Assembly (NCBI GenBank): GCA_017882935.1
Contig: JADGOP010000056.1
Location: 1-9,673, forward strand
Direction of reading: 5' to 3'
Origin: Actinomycetota bacterium
Lineage (GTDB): Bacteria; Actinomycetota; Acidimicrobiia; Acidimicrobiales; Iamiaceae
Length of the DNA: 9,673 nucleotides
Position numbers and translations under genes: made by a program. The notes beneath the pieces are model-generated. The model searched no databases. It saw nothing but the letters and a program-made list of their open reading frames with translations, and had not been told where the DNA came from. Positions 1-5,817 of the stretch are shown one piece after another; the first letter of the stretch is position 1, and each line of letters starts with the position of its first letter.

Positions 1-609
1 GTCGTGGTTGTCGAGGCTGATCGACCCGACGGGGGTGACCAGCTCCTCCCACTTCTTGACGTCGGCCATGGTCACGTCACCCACGTTGACCCCGACGATC
101 TTCTCGACGGCGGCCTTCAGGCCGTCGGGCCCACCGACCTTGTAGGCGGAGACGAGCGTCTTGTTGCCCGCGTCGGCCGAGATCTGCGTGTCGGCCGGGA
201 TGAAGATCATCGTGCTGCGGCCCTCGTTGGTGAGGGCCACCAGACTTACGCTGGACAGCTCGCCGGTCTCGTTGACCGTGGCCAACAGCGCGGTGGGGGT
301 CGGCTCCACCGCGACCTCCCACCCCGGTTGGGTCGGGTCGGTGGTGGTGGCGATGAGGCGTCCGTGGTTGCTGCGGAGCACGACGTTGTACCCGGTCCAC
401 ACCAGGATCGGCACCGCGGCGATCAGCGCCACCAGGGCGACCGGGAACCCGTAGCGCCACCACAACCCGGACGTCCGGCTCCGACGCACGGGCAGGTCGG
501 GCAGGTCGAGGAAGACGGGAACGACGCTCGAGGAGCCGGACGACCCCGCCTCGGGCGGGATGGCCTCGGGGCGGGGCCCGGCATCGGTCTGGTCGGTCGG
601 CGCGGTCAC
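1..609 (-). CDS. LCP (LytR-CpsA-Psr) family protein, N-terminal part, cut by left window edge
   Basis: The open frame starts at a GTG (609-607) and is still open at base 1, giving 203 residues with no C-terminus. The first 50 residues are Pro/Ser/Asp-rich and probably cytosolic. One hydrophobic segment lies at about residues 53-71 (YGFPVALVALIAAVPILVW) and would place the rest outside the cell. Residues about 108-203 fit the opening of an LCP domain: a LVALTNEG strand, IFIPADT (136-142), AYKVGG (155-160), and VKKWEELVTPVG near the cut. LCP enzymes attach teichoic-acid, arabinogalactan or capsule-type polymers to peptidoglycan. An in-frame TGA lies only ten codons upstream, so this GTG is the first possible start; no good ribosome binding site is seen. 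It follows nadD on the same strand, with 67 bases between them occupied by a mini-ORF. The catalytic arginines are not all in view, so the family call is moderate. Confidence 0.62.
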   Translation of the reverse strand, partial: MTAPTDQTDAGPRPEAIPPEAGSSGSSSVVPVFLDLPDLPVRRSRTSGLWWRYGFPVALVALIAAVPILVWTGYNVVLRSNHGRLIATTTDPTQPGWEVAVEPTPTALLATVNETGELSSVSLVALTNEGRSTMIFIPADTQISADAGNKTLVSAYKVGGPDGLKAAVEKIVGVNVGDVTMADVKKWEELVTPVGSISLDNHD

Positions 610-680
610 GTCGGCCGGGCGCCCCGAGCTGGGCGGTCAGAGTCGATAGGCGGGGCGGAACGGGGATGCGGGGCGATCAT
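606..680 (-). CDS. 24-codon mini-ORF coupled to both nadD and the LCP gene
   Basis: This small frame starts at ATG 680-678, sharing the four bases ATGA with the nadD stop. It ends at TGA 608-606, sharing GTGA with the LCP gene start. The peptide is MIAPHPRSAPPIDSDRPARG followed by ARPT; it is Pro/Arg/Ala-rich and resembles no family I know. Four-base stop/start overlaps at both ends are what translational coupling looks like. It may be a bridging cistron that carries ribosomes from nadD to the LCP gene rather than a functional protein. It could also be chance, since stop codons are rare in GC-rich DNA. No strong ribosome binding site precedes it. Confidence 0.25.
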   Translation of the reverse strand: MIAPHPRSAPPIDSDRPARGARPT

Positions 681-1279
681 GGCGATCCATCACGATAGAG
701 CCGGCGCTCGGTCAGGCAGGTAATCGCCGCCGGTGGCACGAGGTAGTCGAGCGGCCGGCCGTCGCGCACCCTGGAGCGAAGGTCCGTGCTGGAGATCTCC
801 AGGCGCGGGACCTCGACCCGCTCGGCCGTCCATCCGTCGGGCAGTGTGCCCTCGGCCCCGGGTCGCTCGACCAGGACGATGCAGGCACGGGAGCGGACCT
901 CGTCCACCCGCTGCCACGTCGGCATCCCGGCCGCGGCGTCCTGCCCGACGATCACGAAGAGCTGACGGCTCGGATCCTCGTCCAGCAGCTCACCGACCGT
1001 GTCCGCCGTGAAGGAGTCGCCGCCGCGGCGCAGCTCCAGGTCGCTGGCCTCCAGGCCCGGGACGCCCGCCACCGCGGCGCGGACCATGGCCAGGCGATCG
1101 GCGGCGGGGCTGAGCGGCCGGGACCCGACCTTCTGCCACGGACGGTGGGCCACCGTGAGCAGGACGCGATCGAGCGCGAGGGCATGCCGCACGTTGACCG
1201 CTGCCACGAGATGCCCGATGTGGGGAGGATCGAACGTGCCGCCGAAGATCCCCAGGCGCTCGCCCGAACCGGTGGTCAC
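677..1279 (-). CDS. nadD: Nicotinate-nucleotide adenylyltransferase NadD
   Basis: This cytosolic enzyme transfers AMP from ATP to nicotinate mononucleotide, giving deamido-NAD in NAD biosynthesis. The 200-residue product has the usual length. The nucleotidyltransferase signature GIFGGTFDPPHIGHL is at residues 10-24. Further family blocks are PWQKVGSRPLSPAADRL (48-63), the SFTADT block (89-94), GQDAAAGMPTW (112-122) and the C-terminal ISSTDLRSR (162-170). The start is GTG (1279-1277). A -10-like TACACT on the minus strand (1291-1286) puts the predicted transcript start on the G of this GTG, so translation may be leaderless. The gene is divergent from the sigma factor gene. Downstream on the same strand lie the mini-ORF and LCP gene. 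In many actinobacteria nadD is followed by rsfS, which is not visible before the window edge. Confidence 0.95.
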   Translation of the reverse strand: MTTGSGERLGIFGGTFDPPHIGHLVAAVNVRHALALDRVLLTVAHRPWQKVGSRPLSPAADRLAMVRAAVAGVPGLEASDLELRRGGDSFTADTVGELLDEDPSRQLFVIVGQDAAAGMPTWQRVDEVRSRACIVLVERPGAEGTLPDGWTAERVEVPRLEISSTDLRSRVRDGRPLDYLVPPAAITCLTERRLYRDGSP

Positions 1280-1285
1280 CGCACG

Positions 1286-1291
1286 AGTGTA
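1286..1291 (-). promoter_or_regulatory. nadD: Candidate -10 element of a leaderless nadD transcript
   Basis: The minus strand reads TACACT, and the next seven bases end on the first base of the nadD GTG. With the usual -12 to -7 placement the start codon would be +1. The hexamer 17 bases upstream (TCCGCT) is not a good -35, which is common at actinobacterial leaderless promoters. Confidence 0.35.
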
Positions 1292-1331
1292 CGAGGGGGA
1301 GGCCCGCCAGCGGAGGCGGGTCCCGGCGCCT

Positions 1332-1360
1332 TTTCCATCTCAGCGACCTCGCGCTATAAG
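1332..1360 (+). promoter_or_regulatory. Candidate sigma-70-type promoter for the sigma factor gene
   Basis: TTTCCA (1332-1337, four of six consensus bases), a 17-base spacer and TATAAG (1355-1360, five of six) form the best housekeeping-type promoter in the divergent region. Transcription would start near 1367 and leave a leader of about 190 bases that contains the two inverted repeats listed next. Confidence 0.4.
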
Positions 1361-1387
1361 CACCGACTCGACCAGACCACAACCTGG

Positions 1388-1403
1388 GGTGACAGAAGTC
1401 ACC
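1388..1403. promoter_or_regulatory. Inverted repeat GGTGAC-N4-GTCACC
   Basis: A perfect 6-bp inverted repeat with an AGAA spacer lies between nadD and the sigma gene. It could be an operator for a dimeric regulator or a small hairpin in the sigma leader. No specific regulator can be named. Confidence 0.35.
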
Positions 1404-1432
1404 GGCCCATTTGGAATCCCGGACCCCTCGCC

Positions 1433-1445
1433 CGGGGTTACCCCG
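1433..1445. promoter_or_regulatory. Inverted repeat CGGGGT-T-ACCCCG
   Basis: This is a perfect 6-bp inverted repeat around one T. The upstream ACCCC (1423-1427) could pair instead with GGGGT (1434-1438), so two alternative hairpins share the same GGGGT. It sits about 110 bases before the sigma start codon. It may be an operator or part of a folded leader. Confidence 0.3.
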
Positions 1446-1555
1446 TTGTCATTCCTGTGTCGATCCGTCGGCGCGGGACGCCCTGGGCAACCGGGGCAAC
1501 ACCATCGATTCGGAGCCGGGAACCCCCTACCCGGCACCGCTGGAGCAGAAACGAC

Positions 1556-2386
1556 ATGAGCGACTCCGTAGGCCAGTACCTCAACGAGATCGGGCTCGTC
1601 CCCCTTCTCACCGCCCAGGAAGAGCGTGAGCTCTCCCAGATCATCGAGAAGGGCAGCGAGGCCGCCGCCCGCATCGAGACCGGCGAGCGCAGCCGTGAGC
1701 TGCAGCGCGAGGTCCGCAAGGCCGCCGAGGCCAAGGACCGCTTCATCCGCGCCAACCTCCGGCTCGTCGTGAGCGTGGCCCGGCGCTACCCCCTGCCCCC
1801 GGGCATGGAGCTGCTCGACCTCATCCAGGAGGGCAACCTGGGCCTCGAGCACGCGGTCGACAAGTTCGACTGGCGCAAGGGCTTCAAGTTCTCCACCTAC
1901 GCCACCTTCTGGATCCGCCAGGCCATCGGCCGGGCCCTCGACCAGAAGGCCAGCCTGGTGCGCCTCCCCGGCGACCGCTCGGCCAGCCTCCGGGCCGCCC
2001 TGCGGCAGGTCTCCGGTGACGCCGACGAGCTCGACGACGAGCACGCCCGGCTGCACCGCCTGGCCACCCCCACCTCCCTCGACCGGACGGTCGGCGACGA
2101 CGACAGCAACGAGCTGGTCGACCTCATCGCCGACGACAAGCCCGGCCCCGAGGCCCAGGTCCTGGCATCGGCCGAGGAGAGCATGGTGACCGACCTGCTC
2201 GACGTCCTCGACCCCCGTGCCCGGTTCGCCGTCGAGCAGCGCTTCGGCATCCACGACGGTCGCAAGCGCAGCTACCGCGAGGTCGGCGACGAGCTCGGCG
2301 TCACGGCCGAGGCCGCCCGTCGCCTCGTCAAGCGGGCGGTGAGCGCCGTCCGGGCCGAGGCCGAGGCCCGCGTCACCGCTGCCTGA
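1556..2386 (+). CDS. RNA polymerase sigma factor, sigma-70 (RpoD/group 2-3) family
   Basis: This protein would bind core RNA polymerase and select promoters. It has 276 residues and lacks region 1.1, so it is an alternative factor rather than the long principal one. Region 1.2 is at residues 4-33 (SVGQYLNEIGLVPLLTAQEE). Regions 2.1-2.4 are at about 60-128, with the RpoD box DLIQEGNLGLEHAVDKFDW (88-106) followed by KFSTYATFWIRQAIGRA. Region 3 is at about 133-180. Region 4 is at about 212-266, with the -35-binding helix-turn-helix at about 239-262. Its recognition helix, TAEAARRLVKRAVSAVR, departs from the usual TRERIRQIEAKALRKLR type. The ATG at 1556 was chosen because the sequence just after it is conserved region 1.2 and GGAG (1542-1545) precedes it. 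The upstream in-frame extension would run antisense through nadD. The DAHP synthase gene begins 58 bases downstream. Confidence 0.9.
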   Translation: MSDSVGQYLNEIGLVPLLTAQEERELSQIIEKGSEAAARIETGERSRELQREVRKAAEAKDRFIRANLRLVVSVARRYPLPPGMELLDLIQEGNLGLEHAVDKFDWRKGFKFSTYATFWIRQAIGRALDQKASLVRLPGDRSASLRAALRQVSGDADELDDEHARLHRLATPTSLDRTVGDDDSNELVDLIADDKPGPEAQVLASAEESMVTDLLDVLDPRARFAVEQRFGIHDGRKRSYREVGDELGVTAEAARRLVKRAVSAVRAEAEARVTAA

Positions 2387-2387
2387 T

Positions 2388-2402
2388 CCGCCTCACCGGC
2401 GG
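2388..2402 (+). terminator. Weak hairpin between sigma factor and DAHP synthase genes
   Basis: CCGCC-TCACC-GGCGG forms a 5-bp stem with a 5-base loop directly after the sigma stop codon. No T-run follows, so it may be only a partial terminator or chance in GC-rich DNA. Confidence 0.2.
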
Positions 2403-2409
2403 AATGGCT

Positions 2410-2438
2410 TTGCGCGTGGTGCCCCGAACGACGACGAT
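2410..2438 (+). promoter_or_regulatory. aroG: Weak candidate promoter of a leaderless DAHP synthase transcript
   Basis: TTGCGC (2410-2415), a 17-base spacer and GACGAT (2433-2438) would start transcription exactly on the GTG at 2445. Both hexamers match consensus at only three of six bases. The support is the exact placement plus the lack of any ribosome binding site before this GTG. Confidence 0.2.
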
Positions 2439-2444
2439 TGCCCC

Positions 2445-3791
2445 GTGAGCACGAGCACGTGGGGGCCCTCGACCTGGCGCGACCGGCCGGCTGAGCAACA
2501 GCCGAGCTGGCCCGACGAGGCTGCCCTCGACCAGGTCCTCAAGCAGATGTCCTCGCTGCCCCCGCTGGTGTTCGCCGGCGAGGCCCGCCACCTCACGCGC
2601 CAGCTCGCCGACGTGAGCCGGGGCGAGGCCTTCCTGCTCCAGGCGGGCGACTGCGCCGAGTCGTTCGAGTCGTTCGAGGCCGACACCATCCGCGACAAGC
2701 TCAAGATCATCCTGCAGATGGCGGTGGTGCTCACCTACTCCTCCGGTGTCCCGGTGGTGAAGGTGGGGCGCATCGCGGGCCAGTTCGCCAAGCCGCGCTC
2801 CAAGCCCCTCGAGCAGGTCGACGGCGTCGAGCTGCCGGCGTTCCGCGGCCACCTCGTCAACGACGTCGCCTTCACCCCCGCGGCGCGCACCCCCGACCCC
2901 GAGCGGCTCCTGCGGGCCTACCACCAGTCGGCGTCCACGCTGAACCTGCTCCGGGCCTTCACCAAGGGTGGCTTCGCCGACCTCGGCCAGGTCCACCAGT
3001 GGAACCAGGACTTCGTCGCCTCCAGCACCGAGGGTCGCCAGTACGAGCGCGTCGCCGCCGAGATCGACCGGGCGCTGCGCTTCATGCGAGCCTGCGGCTT
3101 CGCCACCGACACCCAGCCCGGGCTGCACGAGGTCGACTTCTTCACCAGCCACGAGGCCCTCATCCTGGGCTACGAGGAGGCGCTCACCCGGCGCGACTCG
3201 CTCACGGGCGACTGGTACGACTGCTCGGCCCACATGCTCTGGATCGGCGAGCGCACCCGCCAGCCCGACGGCGCCCACGTGGAGTTCCTCCGCGGCGTCG
3301 AGAACCCCATCGGCTGCAAGGTGGGGCCCACCGCCACGCCCGACGAGGTCGTGGCGCTGTGCGACGCGCTCAACCCCGACCGCACCCCCGGCCGGCTCAC
3401 CCTCATCAGCCGCATGGGAGCCGACAACGTCGAGGCGCTGCTGCCGCCCTTGCTGCGCGCGGTGCGCGAGGCCGACCACCCGGTGGTGTGGGCCTGCGAC
3501 CCCATGCACGGCAACACCTTCACCACCGACGGTGGCCACAAGACCCGCCGCTTCGACGACATCCTCGCCGAGCTCACGGGCTTCTTCGCCGCGCACCGCC
3601 AGGTCGGCACCTGGCCCGGCGGCGTGCACGTGGAGCTCACGGGCGACGACGTCACCGAGTGCCTGGGCGGCACCGACGACATCTCGGCCGCCGACCTCGG
3701 GTCCCGCTACGAGACCATGTGCGACCCGCGGCTCAACGGCCGCCAGTCGCTCGACCTCGCCTTCCAGGTGGCCGATCTGCTGCGGAACTAG
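2445..3791 (+). CDS. aroG: Class II 3-deoxy-7-phosphoheptulonate (DAHP) synthase
   Basis: This enzyme joins phosphoenolpyruvate and erythrose 4-phosphate to make DAHP, the first committed step toward chorismate and the aromatic amino acids. The 448 residues are close to the M. tuberculosis enzyme (about 460). Active-site blocks are in order: GDCAESFE with metal ligand C70; KVGRIAGQFAKPRS with R109 and K116; GCKVGPT with K292; CDPMHGNT with H355; GVHVELTG with E397; CDPRLNGRQSLDLAF with D427. All four expected metal ligands (C70, H355, E397, D427) are present. The GTG start has no ribosome binding site but puts the conserved N-terminal WRDRPAEQQP at residues 11-20, as in relatives. Mycobacterial class II enzymes have N-terminal allosteric elements; whether this one is feedback-inhibited cannot be read from sequence. 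The symbol follows mycobacterial usage; other actinobacteria use aroH or aroF. Confidence 0.96.
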   Translation: MSTSTWGPSTWRDRPAEQQPSWPDEAALDQVLKQMSSLPPLVFAGEARHLTRQLADVSRGEAFLLQAGDCAESFESFEADTIRDKLKIILQMAVVLTYSSGVPVVKVGRIAGQFAKPRSKPLEQVDGVELPAFRGHLVNDVAFTPAARTPDPERLLRAYHQSASTLNLLRAFTKGGFADLGQVHQWNQDFVASSTEGRQYERVAAEIDRALRFMRACGFATDTQPGLHEVDFFTSHEALILGYEEALTRRDSLTGDWYDCSAHMLWIGERTRQPDGAHVEFLRGVENPIGCKVGPTATPDEVVALCDALNPDRTPGRLTLISRMGADNVEALLPPLLRAVREADHPVVWACDPMHGNTFTTDGGHKTRRFDDILAELTGFFAAHRQVGTWPGGVHVELTGDDVTECLGGTDDISAADLGSRYETMCDPRLNGRQSLDLAFQVADLLRN

Positions 3792-3814
3792 GCGGCGGCG
3801 CAGCCCACGAATCT

Positions 3815-3970
3815 GTGTCGCGTGACCTTACGCGCATAGTTGACTGGGCAAGTCGGGATTTGTCATGCTGGATCACCAGGTTGCCGGACGTGTCCGTCCG
3901 TGCGATCCCCCGCGCTCACACCCTGCACGAGAGGCCCCGTCGCCATGCTCCAGCGAGAGATCGACCCTGA
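3815..3970 (+). CDS. Possible 51-codon leader ORF overlapping the sulfite reductase start
   Basis: A GTG at 3815 opens a frame ending at TGA 3968-3970, so its end overlaps the first 26 bases of the reductase gene in another frame. The peptide begins MSRDLTRIVDWASRDLSCWI and is otherwise Arg/Pro-rich. Short leader ORFs that sense cysteine are known upstream of actinobacterial sulfur-assimilation operons. This one has a single Cys, in SCW, and only weak likeness to the annotated leader-peptide family. It may equally be a chance open frame. Confidence 0.2.
   Translation: MSRDLTRIVDWASRDLSCWITRLPDVSVRAIPRAHTLHERPRRHAPARDRP
3819..3834 (+). promoter_or_regulatory. Inverted repeat CGCGT-N6-ACGCG upstream of the sulfite reductase
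   Basis: This perfect 5-bp inverted repeat with a 6-base spacer lies 27 bases after the DAHP synthase stop. With no T-run it is a poor intrinsic terminator. Its position just before the TTGACT element makes an operator equally possible. Confidence 0.25.
3840..3869 (+). promoter_or_regulatory. Candidate promoter and operator of the sulfite reductase–cysH pair
   Basis: TTGACT (3840-3845) matches the -35 consensus at five of six bases. With an 18-base spacer, CATGCT (3864-3869) is a modest -10. The -35 is embedded in GACT-N5-AGTC (3842-3854), a small inverted repeat where a bound dimeric repressor would block RNA polymerase. A second -10-like hexamer, CATAGT (3835-3840), overlaps it. The 153-base gap after aroG and these elements suggest the sulfur genes have their own transcript. 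Confidence 0.35.
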
Positions 3971-5717
3971 AGCTGCCGCCGACATCGCCAAGTTCGAGGC
4001 CCTGCTCCCCCGCTACCTCGCCGGTGAGATCGAGGAGGACACCTTCCGCATCTTCCGGCTGAACAACGGCATCTACGGCCAGCGTCAGAAGGGCCACAAT
4101 CAGATGGTCCGCATCAAGGTGCCCTACGGCCGCATCACGGCGGAGCAGCTCGACAAGCTGGCCGACATCGCCGACGACTACTCGCGCGGCTGGGGCCACC
4201 TCACCACCCGCCAGTGCGTGCAGTTCCACTTCGTCCAGCTCGAGCGCGTCCCCGACCTCATGCGCGAGCTCGCCTCGGTGGGCCTCACCACCCGCGAGGC
4301 CTGCGGCGACACCGTTCGCAACATCCAGGGCTGCCACCTCGCCGGCGCCTGCCCCCACGAGCAGCTCGACATCACGCCGTGGGCCGAGGCCGCCTTCCAG
4401 CACTTCGTCCGCAACCCGCTCGGCCAGCGGATGCCCCGCAAGTTCAAGATCAACTTCTCCGGCTGCGCCACCGACTGCGGCCAGGCCATGTTCAACGACG
4501 TCGGCGTCGTGGGCACCACCCGCACGCTCGACGACGGCTCCGTCGAGGCCGGCTTCCGCGTGTTCGTCGCCGGCGGCCTGGGCGCCAACCCGCACCCGGC
4601 GCTCGCCCTCGAGGAGTTCACGCCCAAGGAGGACCTGCTCCCCACCATCGAGGCGATCCTCCGCACCTTCGACCACTACGGCAACCGCGACAACAAGCTC
4701 CGCGCCCGCATGAAGTGGCTCGTCGACACCATGGGCTGGGAGGAGCTGCAGCGCCGCATCCTCAAGGAGCGCAAGCTGCTCATGGGGTCGGCCACGTGGC
4801 CGGGCGGCATCCCGCTCGACGTCGAGAAGTACGGCGACGCCCCGGCCGGTGCGTCCACCAGCGTCACCCCCACGGTCATGGGCCAGGGCACCGGCGTCAC
4901 CATCCGCTCGAGCGACCCCTACGAGCGCTGGGAGACCCACAACGTGGTCCGCGGCGCCGCCAAGGGCACCGTGTCGGCCTACGCCTACGCCCGCCTCGGC
5001 GACATCACCGCCGAGCAGTTCCGGGCACTCGCCGCCATGCAGCGCGAGTTCGCCGCCACGGTTCGCATCACCAACCGCCAGAACCTCGTCTACCGCGACC
5101 TCACCGACGAGCAGCTGCCCGCCCTCTACGAGCGGCTCAAGGACATCGGCATGCAGCACGCCGGTGCCGAGCTCGCCCGCGACGTCGTGGCCTGCCCCGG
5201 CGCCGACACCTGCAACCTCGCCGTCACGCAGTCGCGTGGCCTGGCCGACGCCATCGGCGTGGCCCTCGAGGAGGCCGGCCTCGGCGAGGTCGGTGGCATC
5301 CGCACCAACATCTCGGGCTGCACCAACTCCTGCGGCCAGCACCACACCGCCGACATCGGCTTCCACGGCGCCGAGCGCCGCGCCCACGGCCGCTCCGCCC
5401 CGGGCTACCAGATGCTGCTCGGCGGCTACGTCGGCGAGACGCAGGTCCACTTCGGCCAGCGCGCCACCCGCCTCCCCGCCAAGTCGGCCCCCGAGGCCGT
5501 GGTCCGGCTCGTGCGTCGCTTCGCCAACGAGCGTGAGGCCGGCGAGCTGTTCGGCTCGTGGCTCGAGCGCTCCGGTGGCGCCAAGGGTGTCGTCAGCGAC
5601 CTCGCCGACCTCATCGAGTTCCCCACGCCCGAGGAGAACCCCGACTACTACGTCGACTTCGCCGAGACGGCGCCGTACGAGGCCGAGGTGTTCGAAGGCG
5701 AGTGCGCCGGCGCCTGA
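3945..5717 (+). CDS. Sirohaem/[4Fe-4S] sulfite (or nitrite) reductase, ferredoxin type
   Basis: This enzyme reduces sulfite to sulfide (or nitrite to ammonia) with six electrons, probably from ferredoxin because no flavoprotein subunit lies nearby. It has 590 residues in two homologous halves. The second half has the standard cluster/sirohaem ligands C417-x5-C423 and C459-x3-C463. The anion-binding basic residues are R89 (LTTRQ), R125 (GDTVRNIQGC) and K166/K168 (PRKFKI). Unusually, the first half also has C130-x5-C136 and C174-x3-C178, the same pattern at nearly the same spacing. Start: ATG 3945, with GAGAGG (3929-3934) ten bases upstream. A longer in-frame version from TTG 3840 would add 35 Cys-rich residues that look non-conserved. 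The next gene is cysH, whose product is sulfite, so sulfite reduction is the likely role. Sulfite and nitrite enzymes are hard to separate by sequence. Confidence 0.93.
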   Translation: MLQREIDPEAAADIAKFEALLPRYLAGEIEEDTFRIFRLNNGIYGQRQKGHNQMVRIKVPYGRITAEQLDKLADIADDYSRGWGHLTTRQCVQFHFVQLERVPDLMRELASVGLTTREACGDTVRNIQGCHLAGACPHEQLDITPWAEAAFQHFVRNPLGQRMPRKFKINFSGCATDCGQAMFNDVGVVGTTRTLDDGSVEAGFRVFVAGGLGANPHPALALEEFTPKEDLLPTIEAILRTFDHYGNRDNKLRARMKWLVDTMGWEELQRRILKERKLLMGSATWPGGIPLDVEKYGDAPAGASTSVTPTVMGQGTGVTIRSSDPYERWETHNVVRGAAKGTVSAYAYARLGDITAEQFRALAAMQREFAATVRITNRQNLVYRDLTDEQLPALYERLKDIGMQHAGAELARDVVACPGADTCNLAVTQSRGLADAIGVALEEAGLGEVGGIRTNISGCTNSCGQHHTADIGFHGAERRAHGRSAPGYQMLLGGYVGETQVHFGQRATRLPAKSAPEAVVRLVRRFANEREAGELFGSWLERSGGAKGVVSDLADLIEFPTPEENPDYYVDFAETAPYEAEVFEGECAGA

Positions 5718-5723
5718 TCGCCC

Positions 5724-5781
5724 CTGCGGGTCCCGGCACGCCACCGGGAACACCGGGGCCGCCCGAGCGGTTGACCCGCAG
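5724..5781 (+). ncRNA. Possible folded RNA (three-way junction) between sulfite reductase and cysH
   Basis: CTGCGGGTC (5724-5732) pairs perfectly with GACCCGCAG (5773-5781). The 40 enclosed bases can form two small hairpins: CCGG (5733-5736) with CCGG (5744-5747), and CCGC (5759-5762) with GCGG (5767-5770) around a CCGA loop. This would be a three-way junction starting seven bases after the reductase stop and ending 36 bases before cysH. It could be an attenuator, an RNA stability element or a regulatory fold. It does not match the SAM riboswitch classes as I remember them. GC richness makes chance pairing possible. Confidence 0.25.
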
Positions 5782-5817
5782 TGCCAGTCCCCCGCCCCCT
5801 GTCCCGAGAGCCCTGCC

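Noticed and set aside
4..723. Plus-strand open frame (239 codons) opposite the LCP gene and the end of nadD
   Set aside because: Its translation is Gly/Arg/Asp-rich with no motif, while the minus strand has a membrane segment and an LCP-like domain.
1145..1555. A 137-codon N-terminal extension of the sigma factor frame
   Set aside because: It runs antisense through nadD and the divergent promoter region and resembles no sigma region 1.1. The ATG at 1556 has a GGAG site and leads straight into region 1.2.
2373..3629. Antisense open frame (418 codons) opposite DAHP synthase
   Set aside because: It has the same codon-bias artefact character and no recognisable domain.
3885..3896. Small inverted repeat CGGAC-GT-GTCCG before the sulfite reductase
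   Set aside because: A 5-bp stem with a two-base loop cannot form a stable hairpin, and short GC repeats of this kind are common here.
3840..3944. A 35-residue Cys-rich N-terminal extension of the sulfite reductase from TTG 3840
   Set aside because: It starts within the -35-like TTGACT, has no ribosome binding site and looks unlike the family. ATG 3945 has a good site. It is kept only as a point in the leader-region finding.
5718..5817. A SAM riboswitch before cysH
   Set aside because: The predicted stems do not match the conserved core of SAM-I, SAM-II or SAM-IV as I remember them, so only a generic folded RNA is reported.
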